A DNA stretch of 64,000 nucleotides from Pedobacter ghigonis (lineage in GTDB: Bacteria; Bacteroidota; Bacteroidia; Sphingobacteriales; Sphingobacteriaceae), in assembly GCF_903166585.1 (NCBI RefSeq), contig NZ_CAESCM010000003.1:310001-374000 (forward strand). Direction: 5' to 3'. The stretch's first letter is position 1. Each line of letters opens with the position of its first letter. The notes under the pieces are model-generated. The model worked only from the letters and a program-made list of their open reading frames with translations, was not told the origin of the DNA and did no database searches. This document shows positions 27,324 to 36,479 of the stretch, piece by piece. Position numbers and translations under genes: made by a program.

Positions 27324-28568
27324 ATGAGTAAGAATTTAAAAATCGGTTTATTTGGTTTCGGAGTTGTAGGACAAGGTTTACTGGACATTATCCAGAGCCA
27401 GAACCTGAATCTTGAAATCATTAAAATCGCGATAAAAGATCCAAAGAAGAAACGTACGCTCAATAAAGATTTATTTACTACCGATCGTAACGAAATACTG
27501 AATAATACCGAAATCAATACAATTGTTGAATTGATTAACGATGCTGATGCTGCATACGAAATTGTAACTACCGCCTTAAAAAATGGTAAGAATGTAGTTT
27601 CGGCCAATAAAAAAATGATTGCTACACACTTAAAAGAGCTGGTAGATTTACAGGCAGAGCATGGTACTTCCCTGTTGTACGAAGGTGCAGTATGTGGTAG
27701 TATTCCAATTATCCGTAACCTGGAAGAGTATTATGACAACGAATTGTTCCATGCCTTGAGCGGAATTTTTAACGGTTCTTCTAACTACATTCTGTCTAAA
27801 ATATTTAACGAAAACCAGAGCTACGATTCGGCATTGAAAGAAGCTCAGGATTTAGGTTTTGCCGAAACTGATCCTATTCTGGATGTGGGAGGTTACGATC
27901 CGAAATATAAACTGGCGATTGCTACAGCACATGCTTACGGCATATTTGTAGATCCTGATACCATTCTGAATATTGGTATCCAAAACCTTTCGCAATACGA
28001 TATTAAATACGCACGCGAGAAAAACTTTAAAATCAAACTGGTGCCAACAGCCCGCAAGGTAAATACCAAGGATGTGGTAACTTATGTTTTGCCAAAACTG
28101 GTAGCCAAAGATGATTTCTTGTATAATGTAGAAAACGAATATAATGCTGTAGCGGTACAAGCTGCTTTTGCCGATAAACAGTTTTTCTATGGTAAAGGTG
28201 CAGGCGGTCACCCGACTGGTGCAGCTGTACTATCGGATATTGCGGCTTTGCGTTACGATTACCGTTATGAGTATAAAAAATACCACTCAGAAAACGGTGT
28301 AAAACATACTGAAGAAATTTTACTGGAAGTGTATTTGCGCTATGCAGATGAAGATTTGATTACTTTATTGGAATTCGATAACATCAGCGAGCGTTATGCT
28401 GCCGATAGCTATAAATATGTGGTTGGAACACTTAAGCTGGAAAGTTTAATCAAAAACCGCGAATTGCTTTTAGATCCGGCTGTTTTTGTAGCCTACACCG
28501 GCAGACAGATTTACAAGCAAGAGCTGCTAAGCGAAAATGTTTTTGCCGAAGAACTGGCAGCCCTTTAA
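27324..28568 (+). CDS. Homoserine dehydrogenase
   Basis: A 414-aa NAD(P)-dependent enzyme that reduces aspartate semialdehyde to homoserine, the precursor for MetX. The Rossmann motif is GLFGFGVVGQGLLDII. The catalytic domain carries NKKMIATHLKEL, GAVCGSIPIIRNLEEY, LSGIFNGSSNYILSKI, and the Lys/Asp-bearing LGFAETDPILDVGGYDPKYKLAI. The C-terminal ~100 residues extend past the core, and an ACT-like regulatory role there is possible but not clear. It is third in the riboswitch-controlled operon, so the whole branch from aspartate semialdehyde to homocysteine is coordinated. Confidence 0.95.
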   Translation: MSKNLKIGLFGFGVVGQGLLDIIQSQNLNLEIIKIAIKDPKKKRTLNKDLFTTDRNEILNNTEINTIVELINDADAAYEIVTTALKNGKNVVSANKKMIATHLKELVDLQAEHGTSLLYEGAVCGSIPIIRNLEEYYDNELFHALSGIFNGSSNYILSKIFNENQSYDSALKEAQDLGFAETDPILDVGGYDPKYKLAIATAHAYGIFVDPDTILNIGIQNLSQYDIKYAREKNFKIKLVPTARKVNTKDVVTYVLPKLVAKDDFLYNVENEYNAVAVQAAFADKQFFYGKGAGGHPTGAAVLSDIAALRYDYRYEYKKYHSENGVKHTEEILLEVYLRYADEDLITLLEFDNISERYAADSYKYVVGTLKLESLIKNRELLLDPAVFVAYTGRQIYKQELLSENVFAEELAAL

Positions 28569-28602
28569 ACTCAGAAACTGTTTAAATTTCTGTGAAATTC
28601 AA

Positions 28603-28626
28603 ACGGGCGGTGGAGACACCGCCCGT
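28603..28626 (+). terminator. GC-rich GAGA-loop hairpin after homoserine dehydrogenase
   Basis: A perfect 10-bp stem ACGGGCGGTG/CACCGCCCGT closed by a GNRA-type GAGA loop, 35 bases past the stop. It is not followed by a T-tract, so it may be a transcript-stabilising structure. A second stem, AGGTTGG/CCGACCT, follows. Confidence 0.5.
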
Positions 28627-28746
28627 TAGCAACGCTAGAGGTTGGTGTCCACGCCGACCTGATAGACCTGCAAATTGTTTATTCATTTTTAAACAGCCTA
28701 GTAATTTTTAAGGTTAATTTTTTTATTTGTTTTGTTGTTAAGCATA

Positions 28747-28775
28747 AAGGCCGGAGCGATTCCGGCCTTTTGTGT
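28747..28775 (+). terminator. Intrinsic terminator (AAGGCCGGA stem)
   Basis: A 9-bp perfect stem AAGGCCGGA/TCCGGCCTT followed on the plus strand by TTGTGTTTTATTT, ending the metY-metX-hom transcript. It also lies just past the stop of the convergent lipoprotein gene. Confidence 0.8.
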
Positions 28776-28776
28776 T

Positions 28777-29226
28777 TTATTTAACTTTTACATATTTTTC
28801 TACAATCACCCGATCTACCCCTTCTCCTTCTACCTTTTCTACCCCTTGCTGAATTAAGGTATCCTGCTTAATGCTCAGCTTAAAATTAAAGGTATTGCCT
28901 TCCCAGTTCTTATTTTTATAATATTCCAGATGTTCAGTATAGTTATCGTTATCCAGTTTAAAACTTCCGCCGCCGGCATCAAAACCGGCTGTATCTTTAG
29001 GGTTGGTACTATGCTTTAAAAATGCAAAATGCGTATCGTTAAACATTTTAATCATTTTTAGTTTGCCCGTATAATCGGTTACCTCGCTTTTACCATTTTG
29101 CGTGGTAGTAGCCGAAACCAGCTGCCACGTACCCTGAATGTTTAGCGATTCTTTCTTTTTTTCAGCCGGTCCATTGCACGCTGCCAGCGAGAGCAACGCC
29201 AAGCCAATTAAATAATTTAATTTCAT
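28777..29226 (-). CDS. Lipocalin-like lipoprotein
   Basis: A 149-aa lipoprotein: MKLNYLIGLALLSLAAC gives a lipid Cys at 17, followed by a charged linker and a lipocalin-like beta domain (NIQGTWQLVSATTTQNGKSE, then MFNDTHFAFLKH). GTWQLVS is a typical opening for this family. A few codons upstream a TTG is in frame, but ATG 29226 directly begins the signal peptide and is chosen. Function is unknown. It lies about 30 bases downstream of the queuosine-precursor transporter gene on the same strand and may be co-transcribed. Confidence 0.78.
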   Translation of the reverse strand: MKLNYLIGLALLSLAACNGPAEKKKESLNIQGTWQLVSATTTQNGKSEVTDYTGKLKMIKMFNDTHFAFLKHSTNPKDTAGFDAGGGSFKLDNDNYTEHLEYYKNKNWEGNTFNFKLSIKQDTLIQQGVEKVEGEGVDRVIVEKYVKVK

Positions 29227-29256
29227 ATTAAGCAATATATTTGGTTAGTGTTTTTG

Positions 29257-30027
29257 TTATCCGCGCCCAGCCATTTGCATCAGTTTATGTGCTAAATCTT
29301 TACCTAAATAGCTATCAATAATGCGGTGTACCAGATAGAGTATTGGAGTCATTAAAATGGCTACAACAAACTTGTAAGTATAACCCACCAAACCTATGGC
29401 AAAAACCATTTTCCAGGTGTAATGGTATTGTGGATTAAGGTAAAAGGCAATAAAAATTACAACAAAACTATCTACAAACTGAGAAACGAGTGTTGAACCC
29501 GTAGCCCTCAACCACAGTGCACGTTCGCCGGTTATCTTTTTAATGCGGTGAAAAATCAGTACATCAACCATTTGACCTATAATAAAGGCTGTAATTGAGC
29601 CGACAATAATCCACATCCCCTGCCCAAAAATACCTGCAAAGGCGTTGTTCATGTTGAGGTCTTCACCGTTAATTTTTTGGTGAACCCAGAAATCGGCTGC
29701 ACTTAAATGCATAGATCCCCAAACTACAATAAAGGCAAAGGCGATTAAAATGGAGGTAAGAATGGATAGAAACCTTACCTGTTTCACACCGAAATACTCG
29801 TTGATGATATCTGTCATAATGAAGATAATGGGCCAGGTTAATACCCCTGCCGACATCACGAACGACAAATGTGGTACACCTAATAAATTGATGTCGAACT
29901 TTTTCATGCCCAGGGTTTCTTCAACACTGAATAATTTAACACCAATAAATTCTGATAATATGGCATTGGCCACAAAAAAACTACCCAGAACAAGTAGTAA
30001 ACGGCTTTCTTTCGTTTTAAAAGTCAT
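29257..30027 (-). CDS. Queuosine precursor transporter (YhhQ/VUT family)
   Basis: Inner-membrane protein of about 257 aa with six or more hydrophobic segments. It belongs to the YhhQ/VUT family, whose studied members import the queuosine precursors preQ0/preQ1 for tRNA modification. Family features are the N-terminal VANAILSEFIGVKLF, the polar motif MTDIINEYFGVKQVR, and GSTLVSQFVDSFVVIFIAFYL with the charged Asp in the membrane. The start is ATG 30027 (MTFKTKESRLL); a TTG two codons upstream is less likely. A queuosine-synthesis gene is not seen nearby. Confidence 0.9.
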   Translation of the reverse strand: MTFKTKESRLLLVLGSFFVANAILSEFIGVKLFSVEETLGMKKFDINLLGVPHLSFVMSAGVLTWPIIFIMTDIINEYFGVKQVRFLSILTSILIAFAFIVVWGSMHLSAADFWVHQKINGEDLNMNNAFAGIFGQGMWIIVGSITAFIIGQMVDVLIFHRIKKITGERALWLRATGSTLVSQFVDSFVVIFIAFYLNPQYHYTWKMVFAIGLVGYTYKFVVAILMTPILYLVHRIIDSYLGKDLAHKLMQMAGRG

Positions 30028-30219
30028 AGGCAATAAATCTAAATATAATCTGTCACATTACAACGCAGATAATGCTTTTTAACAGGAACCTTACGTTCAA
30101 TTACACGGTAATTTTTCCATGCTGACCGCTAAATACAATTTTTACAATCGCTCGACCCATAAATTTAGGTTAGCAAATTAAATCTCCCAATCTTTGCGCC
30201 TCCGAAAAACTAACAGATC

Positions 30220-31446
30220 ATGGCTAAGAAACAACACTTCTATTTAATACTTATTTTAGGTTCACTTGCTGCCCTTGGCCCCTTTTCAATTGATATGTAT
30301 CTGCCAGGTTTCGTAGATATTGCCAAAGATTTAAAGAGTACAGAATCTGTTGTAGCCCTATCTTTATCGAGCTTTTTTATTGGAATTTCTGCTGGTCAGC
30401 TTTTGTACGGGCCTTTACTCGATAAATATGGCCGTAAAAAGCCGCTGTATTTTGGTTTGGGTCTTTATATCGTTTCTTCGTTTTTATGCTTAGCCGTAAC
30501 TGATGTAAACCAGCTTATTGTTTTGCGTTTTGTACAAGCCATAGGAAGCTGTGCCACTGCTGTAGCTTCGGTTGCCATGGTGCGCGATTTGTTTTCAGTA
30601 GAAGAAAGTCCGAAGGTATTTGCTTCATTAATGCTGGTGATTGCAGTTTCCCCTATGCTGGCCCCTACTGCCGGTGGTTATTTAATTTCGGCGCTAGGTT
30701 GGAAATACGTATTCGTATTTTTAGGTTTTATGGCGGTTCTAATGCTTTTAGCCTCTATTTTCAAGCTGCCTGAAAGCTATAAACCCGATCCAAAATATTC
30801 GTTGAAGCCGAAACCTATATTAACCAACTTTTATACTGTATTGCGTGAACCTCAGTTTTATACTTATGCGCTAATCAGTTCTATTACCTTTTCTGGCTTG
30901 TTTGCCTATGTTTCGTCATCGCCAACCGTGTTTATGAAAATTTACGAAGTAAGCAAAACAGGTTATGGCTGGATATTCGCTCTCTTATCGGTTTCCTTTA
31001 TTGGTTCGAGCCAGGTGAATAGTTTAATCTTAAAATGGTTCAGCAGCAAAAAGATTGTGACCTGGGCACTGGTGGCACAGTGTGTATTTAGTTTAATGTT
31101 CTTAATTTTTGCTTTAAATAACTGGCTCAATTTATACAGCACCATTGGTTTTATCGCTTTGTTTCTGGCCTGCCTAGGACTCATTAACCCCAACGCAGCG
31201 GCATTATCGCTTGCCCCGTTTTCAAAAAATGCCGGTAGTGCTTCGGCTTTAATGGGCGCATTACAAATGGGTTTGGGTGCACTGGCCTCGGTTATGGTAA
31301 GTTTATTTAGTGAACATTCGGTTGTACCTATGCCTTTGGTAATGACAGCAGCAGCGTTTATCGCGTTATTTTGTTTGTTGATTGGTCGCAGGTTTATTGT
31401 TAGCGAAGTAGAAGCAAGCGCTGACGCAGCTGTGGTGGCGCATTAA
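30220..31446 (+). CDS. Bcr/CflA-family multidrug efflux MFS transporter
   Basis: A 408-aa transporter with twelve predicted membrane helices, of the drug:H+ antiporter-1 group. The Bcr/CflA signature is plain: LGSLAALGPFSIDMYLPGF in helix 1, LLYGPLLDKYGRKKPLYFGL in the loop after helix 2, and MLAPTAGGYLISALGWKYVF (motif C region) in helix 5. It likely exports drugs such as bicyclomycin or chloramphenicol, or a metabolite; specificity cannot be read. It is monocistronic and followed by a 600-base repeat-rich gap. Confidence 0.93.
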   Translation: MAKKQHFYLILILGSLAALGPFSIDMYLPGFVDIAKDLKSTESVVALSLSSFFIGISAGQLLYGPLLDKYGRKKPLYFGLGLYIVSSFLCLAVTDVNQLIVLRFVQAIGSCATAVASVAMVRDLFSVEESPKVFASLMLVIAVSPMLAPTAGGYLISALGWKYVFVFLGFMAVLMLLASIFKLPESYKPDPKYSLKPKPILTNFYTVLREPQFYTYALISSITFSGLFAYVSSSPTVFMKIYEVSKTGYGWIFALLSVSFIGSSQVNSLILKWFSSKKIVTWALVAQCVFSLMFLIFALNNWLNLYSTIGFIALFLACLGLINPNAAALSLAPFSKNAGSASALMGALQMGLGALASVMVSLFSEHSVVPMPLVMTAAAFIALFCLLIGRRFIVSEVEASADAAVVAH

Positions 31447-31452
31447 GTTTTT

Positions 31453-32049
31453 ATCTTACCATAAGGAGACTAAGCGCACGAAGTTTTTAAGCTCATTTTA
31501 TTTCCCGCTGATTTCGCAGAAAAGACACGCAGATTTTAGTAATTAAATCAATATGATCTGCGGGAAAATATTGGTGCAGCATCTTATTTTATCTTACCAC
31601 AAAGACGCTAAGCGCACAAAGTTTTTAAATGCTTTTTATTTCCCGCTGATTTCGCAGATTAGGAACCACAAGAGCTATTTACAAGCTGTTCGATATGAAC
31701 GTTCGGCACCCTGATCCGATAACTATCGGATTTATTTCAGGGTCTTTATAGCAGGAAAGATGCTGAAATAAATTCAGCAGGACGATGAGCTTAGATTTAA
31801 CATCTATAACACAGGCTTTCAAAGGAATACTGATCGAACTCAGGTTAGCAATTAAATCAATATGATCTGCGATAAAATCTTTTAGATCTGCGGGAAAAAG
31901 TAGTGTAAGATCTTTTTTTTTCTTACCACTAAGACCCTAAGCGCACAAAGGTTTTAAATACTTTTTATTCCCCGCTGATTTCGCAGAAAAGACACGCAGA
32001 TTTTCAGCATGACAACTTCTCTAAAAAACCTTTGTGTTCTTCGTGGTAA
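31453..32049. repeat. Triplicated intergenic repeat block
   Basis: Three copies of an ~85-base unit start at about 31453, 31591 and 31921. Each runs from CTTACCAnnAnGnnnCTAAGCGCAC through TTTTTATTnCCCGCTGATTTCGCAGA. AATTAAATCAATATGATCTGCG occurs at 31541 and 31851, and a short inverted relative ends the block at 32029-32049. CCCTGATCCGATAACTATCGGAT at 31721-31756 and TGCTGAAATAAATTCAGCA at 31758-31780 form hairpins. No open frame of note fills this 600-base gap. Confidence 0.8.
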
Positions 32050-32053
32050 ACAA

Positions 32054-32743
32054 CTATGGCACTAAAAACTTATAAATCAAATAGCAAATAAGCGTTCCTG
32101 CAGCAGCGATAATAAAACCGCTCAAACGTTTCTTTTTGATAAAACAAATCAGAATAATCCCTGAAATAGAAACCAGTGTCATCAGTACAGCCGAGATATC
32201 GATAATCCACGACCAGGCCTTGCCAGAATCCCTCCCTTTATGCAAATCGTTTATTACCGCAACAACACCCATCCGCGTAACCGAAAGTTCGTATTTGCCT
32301 GTTTCGCGATCGATAAAAGCATCTGCTACATAGCCAGGTCCGTTAAAAGTTAAGCTTAACTCCTGTTCTTCGATCCTGAAATCGTTCAAAGCTCCTTTTA
32401 CCTCATGTTTATTCCGCAGGAATTCTACTAACTGCAGTTTATTAATTTTTGATGTATCGGCAACTTTAATCCATTTGAGGTTAACGATTCCCGAATCTTT
32501 AGTAACTACTTCTTTGCCTGTGGTAAACCAATCGGCATGGTTTAAAGTTAAACCCGAAACGGCAAAGAATAAAAGGATGGTAAAACTTACCATCGAAAGG
32601 TAAATGTGCAGCCATCGCGATAATCCCGCTAAACGCTTTTTACCTTTTCCTTTGCCACTCTCCTTTTTTACTGCCTTTTTACCTAAGCCTGCTGGTGCGA
32701 CAATAACACTACTTTTTTGGGGTTCCGATTTTTCTGTATTCAA
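32054..32743 (-). CDS. PepSY-associated TM-helix protein
   Basis: A 229-aa inner-membrane protein with a very basic cytoplasmic N-terminus (KKAVKKESGKGKGKKRLAG), then SRWLHIYLSMVSFTILLFFAVSGLTLNH, the PepSY-associated first helix with HxxxS/HxD features, a periplasmic domain of about 110 residues, a second helix pair near the C-terminus and SWIIDISAVLMTLVSISGIIL. Such proteins are linked to haem and iron reduction. The start is TTG at 32743, inside the last 35 bases of the ApbE-DUF2271 gene, so they are translationally coupled and likely form an envelope electron-transfer pair. Confidence 0.85.
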   Translation of the reverse strand: MNTEKSEPQKSSVIVAPAGLGKKAVKKESGKGKGKKRLAGLSRWLHIYLSMVSFTILLFFAVSGLTLNHADWFTTGKEVVTKDSGIVNLKWIKVADTSKINKLQLVEFLRNKHEVKGALNDFRIEEQELSLTFNGPGYVADAFIDRETGKYELSVTRMGVVAVINDLHKGRDSGKAWSWIIDISAVLMTLVSISGIILICFIKKKRLSGFIIAAAGTLICYLIYKFLVP

Positions 32744-34241
32744 GTGATGCTGATGCTAATTCCGGATTGGGGGTTAATGCTAATTTTTGTGCTGAGCCTG
32801 CAAATTTCATTTCTTTCGAAATAAGCTGGTAGGTTCCATGCTCGCGGGCTACTTCGATATAAACGGTGTAGTTGCCTTCTTTTACCAATTGTCCGTTATC
32901 GTTTTTGCCGTCCCAAACTAAGCTATACTTCCCCGGACCACGCGTTGCAGAACTGGTTGAGCTCAACTTTCCTTCGGCACCTTTTTTAAATTCATCTCCG
33001 TTTGATCTCGTCCACGATTTTAAGTCGGGTAACCAGCGCGGTTTATTGTACCAGATGGCCAGGTTGCGAACAGGATTCTTCGCTGCATCTTCTACCCAAA
33101 CCGCTACAAAAGGACGACGCACCCTTCGACCATCAGCCGATTCGATATTCGCAATTTCGAGATTAACCAGCAATTCAAATTTGGTATTCCAAAGTTTATC
33201 GGCACGGTTAATCTTTGGGCTGGTAACAGTCTTTTTCTCATCTACAAGCTCATATTTTGTCCAGTTTTTACTCTTAACCTCTTTACCATCTTTAGTAACC
33301 AATAAATAAGCGATATCATTATTGCTGGCCGTTAAACGCGCAATTTCATTTACGGTGAGTACGTTAAAGGCTGTCGCTAGCGCACCAGCCTCACTCGCAT
33401 TGGCTGCAATAACTGTAGCACTGATAATCTCTGATACAGGCTTTCCACTGCGTGGATCAACGATGTGCGAATACCATTTGCCACCTATGCTAAAACCCCT
33501 GCGGTAGTTGCCACTGGTTGCCACAGCCATATTCGCAACTTTTACCGTAGTTAAAGCGGCTTCGTTTTCGGCAGATGCCTTAGGGTTGGTAATTTCAATA
33601 TTTTCGGTTTGGCTACCTTTAATCACCATATCACCACCTATATTAACCAGCACATTTTCAATCCCTGGTGTTTGCATAGCTGCTTCTGCAGCCTTATTGA
33701 TGATGTAACTTTTGGCAAACGAGTTTAAAGCAAGTGGTGCATCATCCAAACGCGTAACGGTTTTATTTTGCGCATCAAGACTGTAGTGTTTTTGTTTAAC
33801 CAGGCTCACTGCATCCTGTAATGCTGCTTCGGTGGGTAAACGATTGGCTTCAGCAGCCTTTTTCCATACCCTGCTAATTACTTCTGCCGAAGCATCGATA
33901 GCGCCATTGGTTGCCGTTTTATAATGTTCGAACTGCTGTAATACCTCAAATAATTCGGGCGAAATTTTAACGGTTTGCGGGCTGTTATTCATCCATTTGC
34001 TAAATTCACTGTCGGCTTTATAAGCACTTAAAATATGATCTAAACGATCAATTTCATTCAGGGCGCGTGCTTCTGCCAGGTCGGCTTCGGCTTGATTAGC
34101 TGCTTTAAATTTTAGTTCTAACGATGTTCCCAGTACATTTTCGTAATTGGACACAAAAGTGCGGAAGGGCTTAACCGGCTTAACAAAAGATGAAGCGGTA
34201 AGCACCAAAAGGAAGACTGTGGCCAGGTGTTTAAATTTCAT
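32709..34241 (-). CDS. Secreted ApbE-like flavin transferase fused to DUF2271
   Basis: A 510-aa exported fusion. After a signal peptide (MKFKHLATVFLLVLTASSFVKPVK), an ApbE-like domain spans about 30-320: SAYKADSEFSKWMNN, NALALNSFAKSYI-type segment, VNIGGDMVIKG, SGNYRRGF and HIVDPRSGKP. ApbE proteins attach FMN covalently to Thr in redox proteins. The metal-site motif usually reading ADALAT is AGALAT here (ASEAGALATAFNVL), with Gly in place of Asp. The C-terminal ~150 residues (FVAVWVEDAAKNPVRNLAIWYN, then YSLVWDGKNDNGQLVKEGNYTVYIE) are DUF2271. It is coupled to the PepSY gene. Whether transferase activity survives is open. Confidence 0.88.
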   Translation of the reverse strand: MKFKHLATVFLLVLTASSFVKPVKPFRTFVSNYENVLGTSLELKFKAANQAEADLAEARALNEIDRLDHILSAYKADSEFSKWMNNSPQTVKISPELFEVLQQFEHYKTATNGAIDASAEVISRVWKKAAEANRLPTEAALQDAVSLVKQKHYSLDAQNKTVTRLDDAPLALNSFAKSYIINKAAEAAMQTPGIENVLVNIGGDMVIKGSQTENIEITNPKASAENEAALTTVKVANMAVATSGNYRRGFSIGGKWYSHIVDPRSGKPVSEIISATVIAANASEAGALATAFNVLTVNEIARLTASNNDIAYLLVTKDGKEVKSKNWTKYELVDEKKTVTSPKINRADKLWNTKFELLVNLEIANIESADGRRVRRPFVAVWVEDAAKNPVRNLAIWYNKPRWLPDLKSWTRSNGDEFKKGAEGKLSSTSSATRGPGKYSLVWDGKNDNGQLVKEGNYTVYIEVAREHGTYQLISKEMKFAGSAQKLALTPNPELASASLEYRKIGTPKK

Positions 34242-34500
34242 ATTTACTGATAATTGGAGATTGCTTACAAAGAAAATGGTTTAATTTGGAATAATTTTAA
34301 ATAAGGTTAAATTATATTGGAAATGATACGTTTTTGATCCACTGTTTTTTGAATTCATATCAAAGCCAACATCATTTGCATTGACACGATATTAAAGTGA
34401 GGGTTTAATCGGTTACAAACTTTAATTGATGCCTCTGGCCTGTCGTTTTTAAGGTCTTTGCTATAGGCTTTAAGCTTTTTTTCCTATTTTCGCTTATAAG

Positions 34501-35646
34501 ATGCTGAATATACAATCTAAACTTCCTGGCGTAAGTACCACCATTTTTACGGTGATGAGCAAACTTGCGGCAGAACACAATGCCATTAATTTATCGCAGG
34601 GTTTTCCAGATTATGCTTGTGATCCAAACCTGGTCGAACTGGTAACTAAGGCTATGCAGGATGGTTTTAACCAATATGCACCCATGCCTGGTTCTCCTGT
34701 TTTGAAAGAAACCATTGCTGCAAAAGTAGAAAACCTATACAAAGTAAAATATAACCCTGATACCGAAATTACAGTAACTGCAGGAGGTACACAAGCTATT
34801 TTTACGGCCCTGGCTGCTATCATCAATGCCGGTGATGAGGTAATTATATTTGAACCGGCCTACGATAGTTACGCACCAACCATTAAACTGCTTGGCGGAC
34901 TGGTTAAGACCTATGAACTTGCCCCTCCCGATTATGCCATAGACTGGGACATGGTGAAGAAGCTTTTTACGTCCAAAACCCGGATGATCATCTTAAATTC
35001 ACCACAAAACCCAACTGGGAGCATTTTATCAGCTGATGACATGAAAGCCCTGATTAAACTGGTTAGTGGTACAGATATTTTGATTTTGAGTGATGAAGTG
35101 TATGAGCATTTAATTTACGATGAGCAAAAGCACCAAAGTGTAATGTTATATCCCGAATTAAAGCAGCGGAGCTTCATTGTAGCCTCTTTTGGCAAGCTTT
35201 TACATGCTACAGGCTGGAAGCTCGGCTATTGCCTTGCACCCGAAAAACTAACCAAAGAATTCAGGAAGGTACACCAATTTAATGTTTTCAGCGTTAATAG
35301 TCCCATGCAACAAGCTATTGCCACTTATTTGCAAACACCTGCCAATTACACCGGAATTGCTGCCTTTTTTCAGGAGAAACGTGATTATTTCAGGAGTCTG
35401 CTGGCCGAAAGCAGATTAGAACTACTACCCTGCAACGGATCGTATTTTCAGTGCGTTAGCTACCGGAAAATCAGCGATGAAAAAGATACCGATTTTAGTA
35501 TGCGGCTGATTAAGGAATTTGGTGTGGCCACGATACCTGTTTCTGCATTTTACCAGAAAGGTACCGACCACAAAATCATCAGGTTCTGTTTTGCCAAAGA
35601 GCACGAAACACTGGCTTTAGCTGCAGAGAAATTAAAGAATATTTAA
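34501..35646 (+). CDS. Methionine/glutamine aminotransferase (fold-type I)
   Basis: A 381-aa cytosolic PLP aminotransferase close to YbdL and kynurenine/glutamine transaminases. Landmarks are INLSQGFPDYACDP at 29, TVTAGGTQAIFTAL at 91, the cofactor motif LNSPQNPTGS near 165-173, Asp-Tyr in LILSDEVYEHLIY, and the PLP lysine Lys232 in SFGKLLHATGWKLGY. Typical substrates are methionine, glutamine and aromatic amino acids with a 2-oxo acid. It lies 21 bases before an omega-amidase, the partner that hydrolyses the alpha-ketoglutaramate or ketosuccinamate product; this pairing supports a glutamine- or methionine-salvage role. Confidence 0.92.
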   Translation: MLNIQSKLPGVSTTIFTVMSKLAAEHNAINLSQGFPDYACDPNLVELVTKAMQDGFNQYAPMPGSPVLKETIAAKVENLYKVKYNPDTEITVTAGGTQAIFTALAAIINAGDEVIIFEPAYDSYAPTIKLLGGLVKTYELAPPDYAIDWDMVKKLFTSKTRMIILNSPQNPTGSILSADDMKALIKLVSGTDILILSDEVYEHLIYDEQKHQSVMLYPELKQRSFIVASFGKLLHATGWKLGYCLAPEKLTKEFRKVHQFNVFSVNSPMQQAIATYLQTPANYTGIAAFFQEKRDYFRSLLAESRLELLPCNGSYFQCVSYRKISDEKDTDFSMRLIKEFGVATIPVSAFYQKGTDHKIIRFCFAKEHETLALAAEKLKNI

Positions 35647-35667
35647 CGGCACCAAACTCATATAGAA

Positions 35668-36471
35668 ATGGAAGCACCTGTTTACACTCAAATAGAAAAC
35701 CTGAAAGTAACTGTTTTTCAGGCTTATCTTTTTTGGGAAAACATCGATAAGAACCTCTTAAACCTTGCCCTTCGCCTCTCCATGGGTGTACGGGAAAAAA
35801 CAGATTTAATTATCCTGCCCGAAATGTTTAACACCGGTTTTAGCATGAACTCCGAAGCCCTGGCCGAAGAAATGGGTGGTAAAACCATGCAGTGGATGCA
35901 CAAAATGGCCGATTTATACAATTGTGTAGTTACCGGCAGTATCATTATAAAAGAAAATAACCAATATTATAACCGCTTAATCTGGATGGAACCAGATGGA
36001 AAGTATCAGCATTACGATAAGCGCCATTTGTTTGGCATGGGCGATGAAGACGAGCATTTTAGCCCTGGAAAGCAAAAACTGGTGGTTGAGCTCAAAGGCT
36101 GGAAGATTAGACTGGCCATTTGCTACGACCTCCGTTTCCCGGTGTGGTTACGTAATGTAGATCAGGAGTACGATATATTACTGTTAGTGGCTAACTGGCC
36201 TGATAAGCGTTCGGCCCACTGGAAAGCCCTGATTCCGGCTCGTGCAATAGAAAACCAAAGTTATGTTATTGCTGTAAACCGTGTGGGCCATGATGGCAAT
36301 CAGATTTACCACAGTGGCTTATCGATGTGTTTAGATCCTTATGGCAATACCGTTTATTACAAGCCAGAAGACGAAGATTTATATACCTTTAGTATCAATT
36401 ACGAAGAACTGGTTAAAATCAGACGGCAGTTTCCATTTCTTAAAGATGCAGATAGATTTACCATTAGTTAG
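35668..36471 (+). CDS. Omega-amidase, nitrilase superfamily (YafV/NIT2-like)
   Basis: A 267-aa carbon-nitrogen hydrolase. The Glu-Lys-Cys triad is Glu52 in ILPEMFNTGFSM, Lys118 in YDKRHLFGMGDE and Cys152 in LAICYDLRFPVW. The RHLFxMGxE and YDLRFPxW motifs are those of YafV/NIT2 omega-amidases, which deaminate alpha-ketoglutaramate or alpha-ketosuccinamate. It is downstream of an aminotransferase by 21 bases, so the two enzymes form the glutamine transaminase plus omega-amidase module that pulls methionine-salvage transamination forward. There are no signal or membrane segments. Confidence 0.92.
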   Translation: MEAPVYTQIENLKVTVFQAYLFWENIDKNLLNLALRLSMGVREKTDLIILPEMFNTGFSMNSEALAEEMGGKTMQWMHKMADLYNCVVTGSIIIKENNQYYNRLIWMEPDGKYQHYDKRHLFGMGDEDEHFSPGKQKLVVELKGWKIRLAICYDLRFPVWLRNVDQEYDILLLVANWPDKRSAHWKALIPARAIENQSYVIAVNRVGHDGNQIYHSGLSMCLDPYGNTVYYKPEDEDLYTFSINYEELVKIRRQFPFLKDADRFTIS

Positions 36472-36479
36472 AAAATAAC

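Noticed and set aside
31453..32049. CRISPR array at the triplicated repeat
   Set aside because: Copies are 85 bases, imperfect and unevenly spaced, with no short unique spacers or cas genes.
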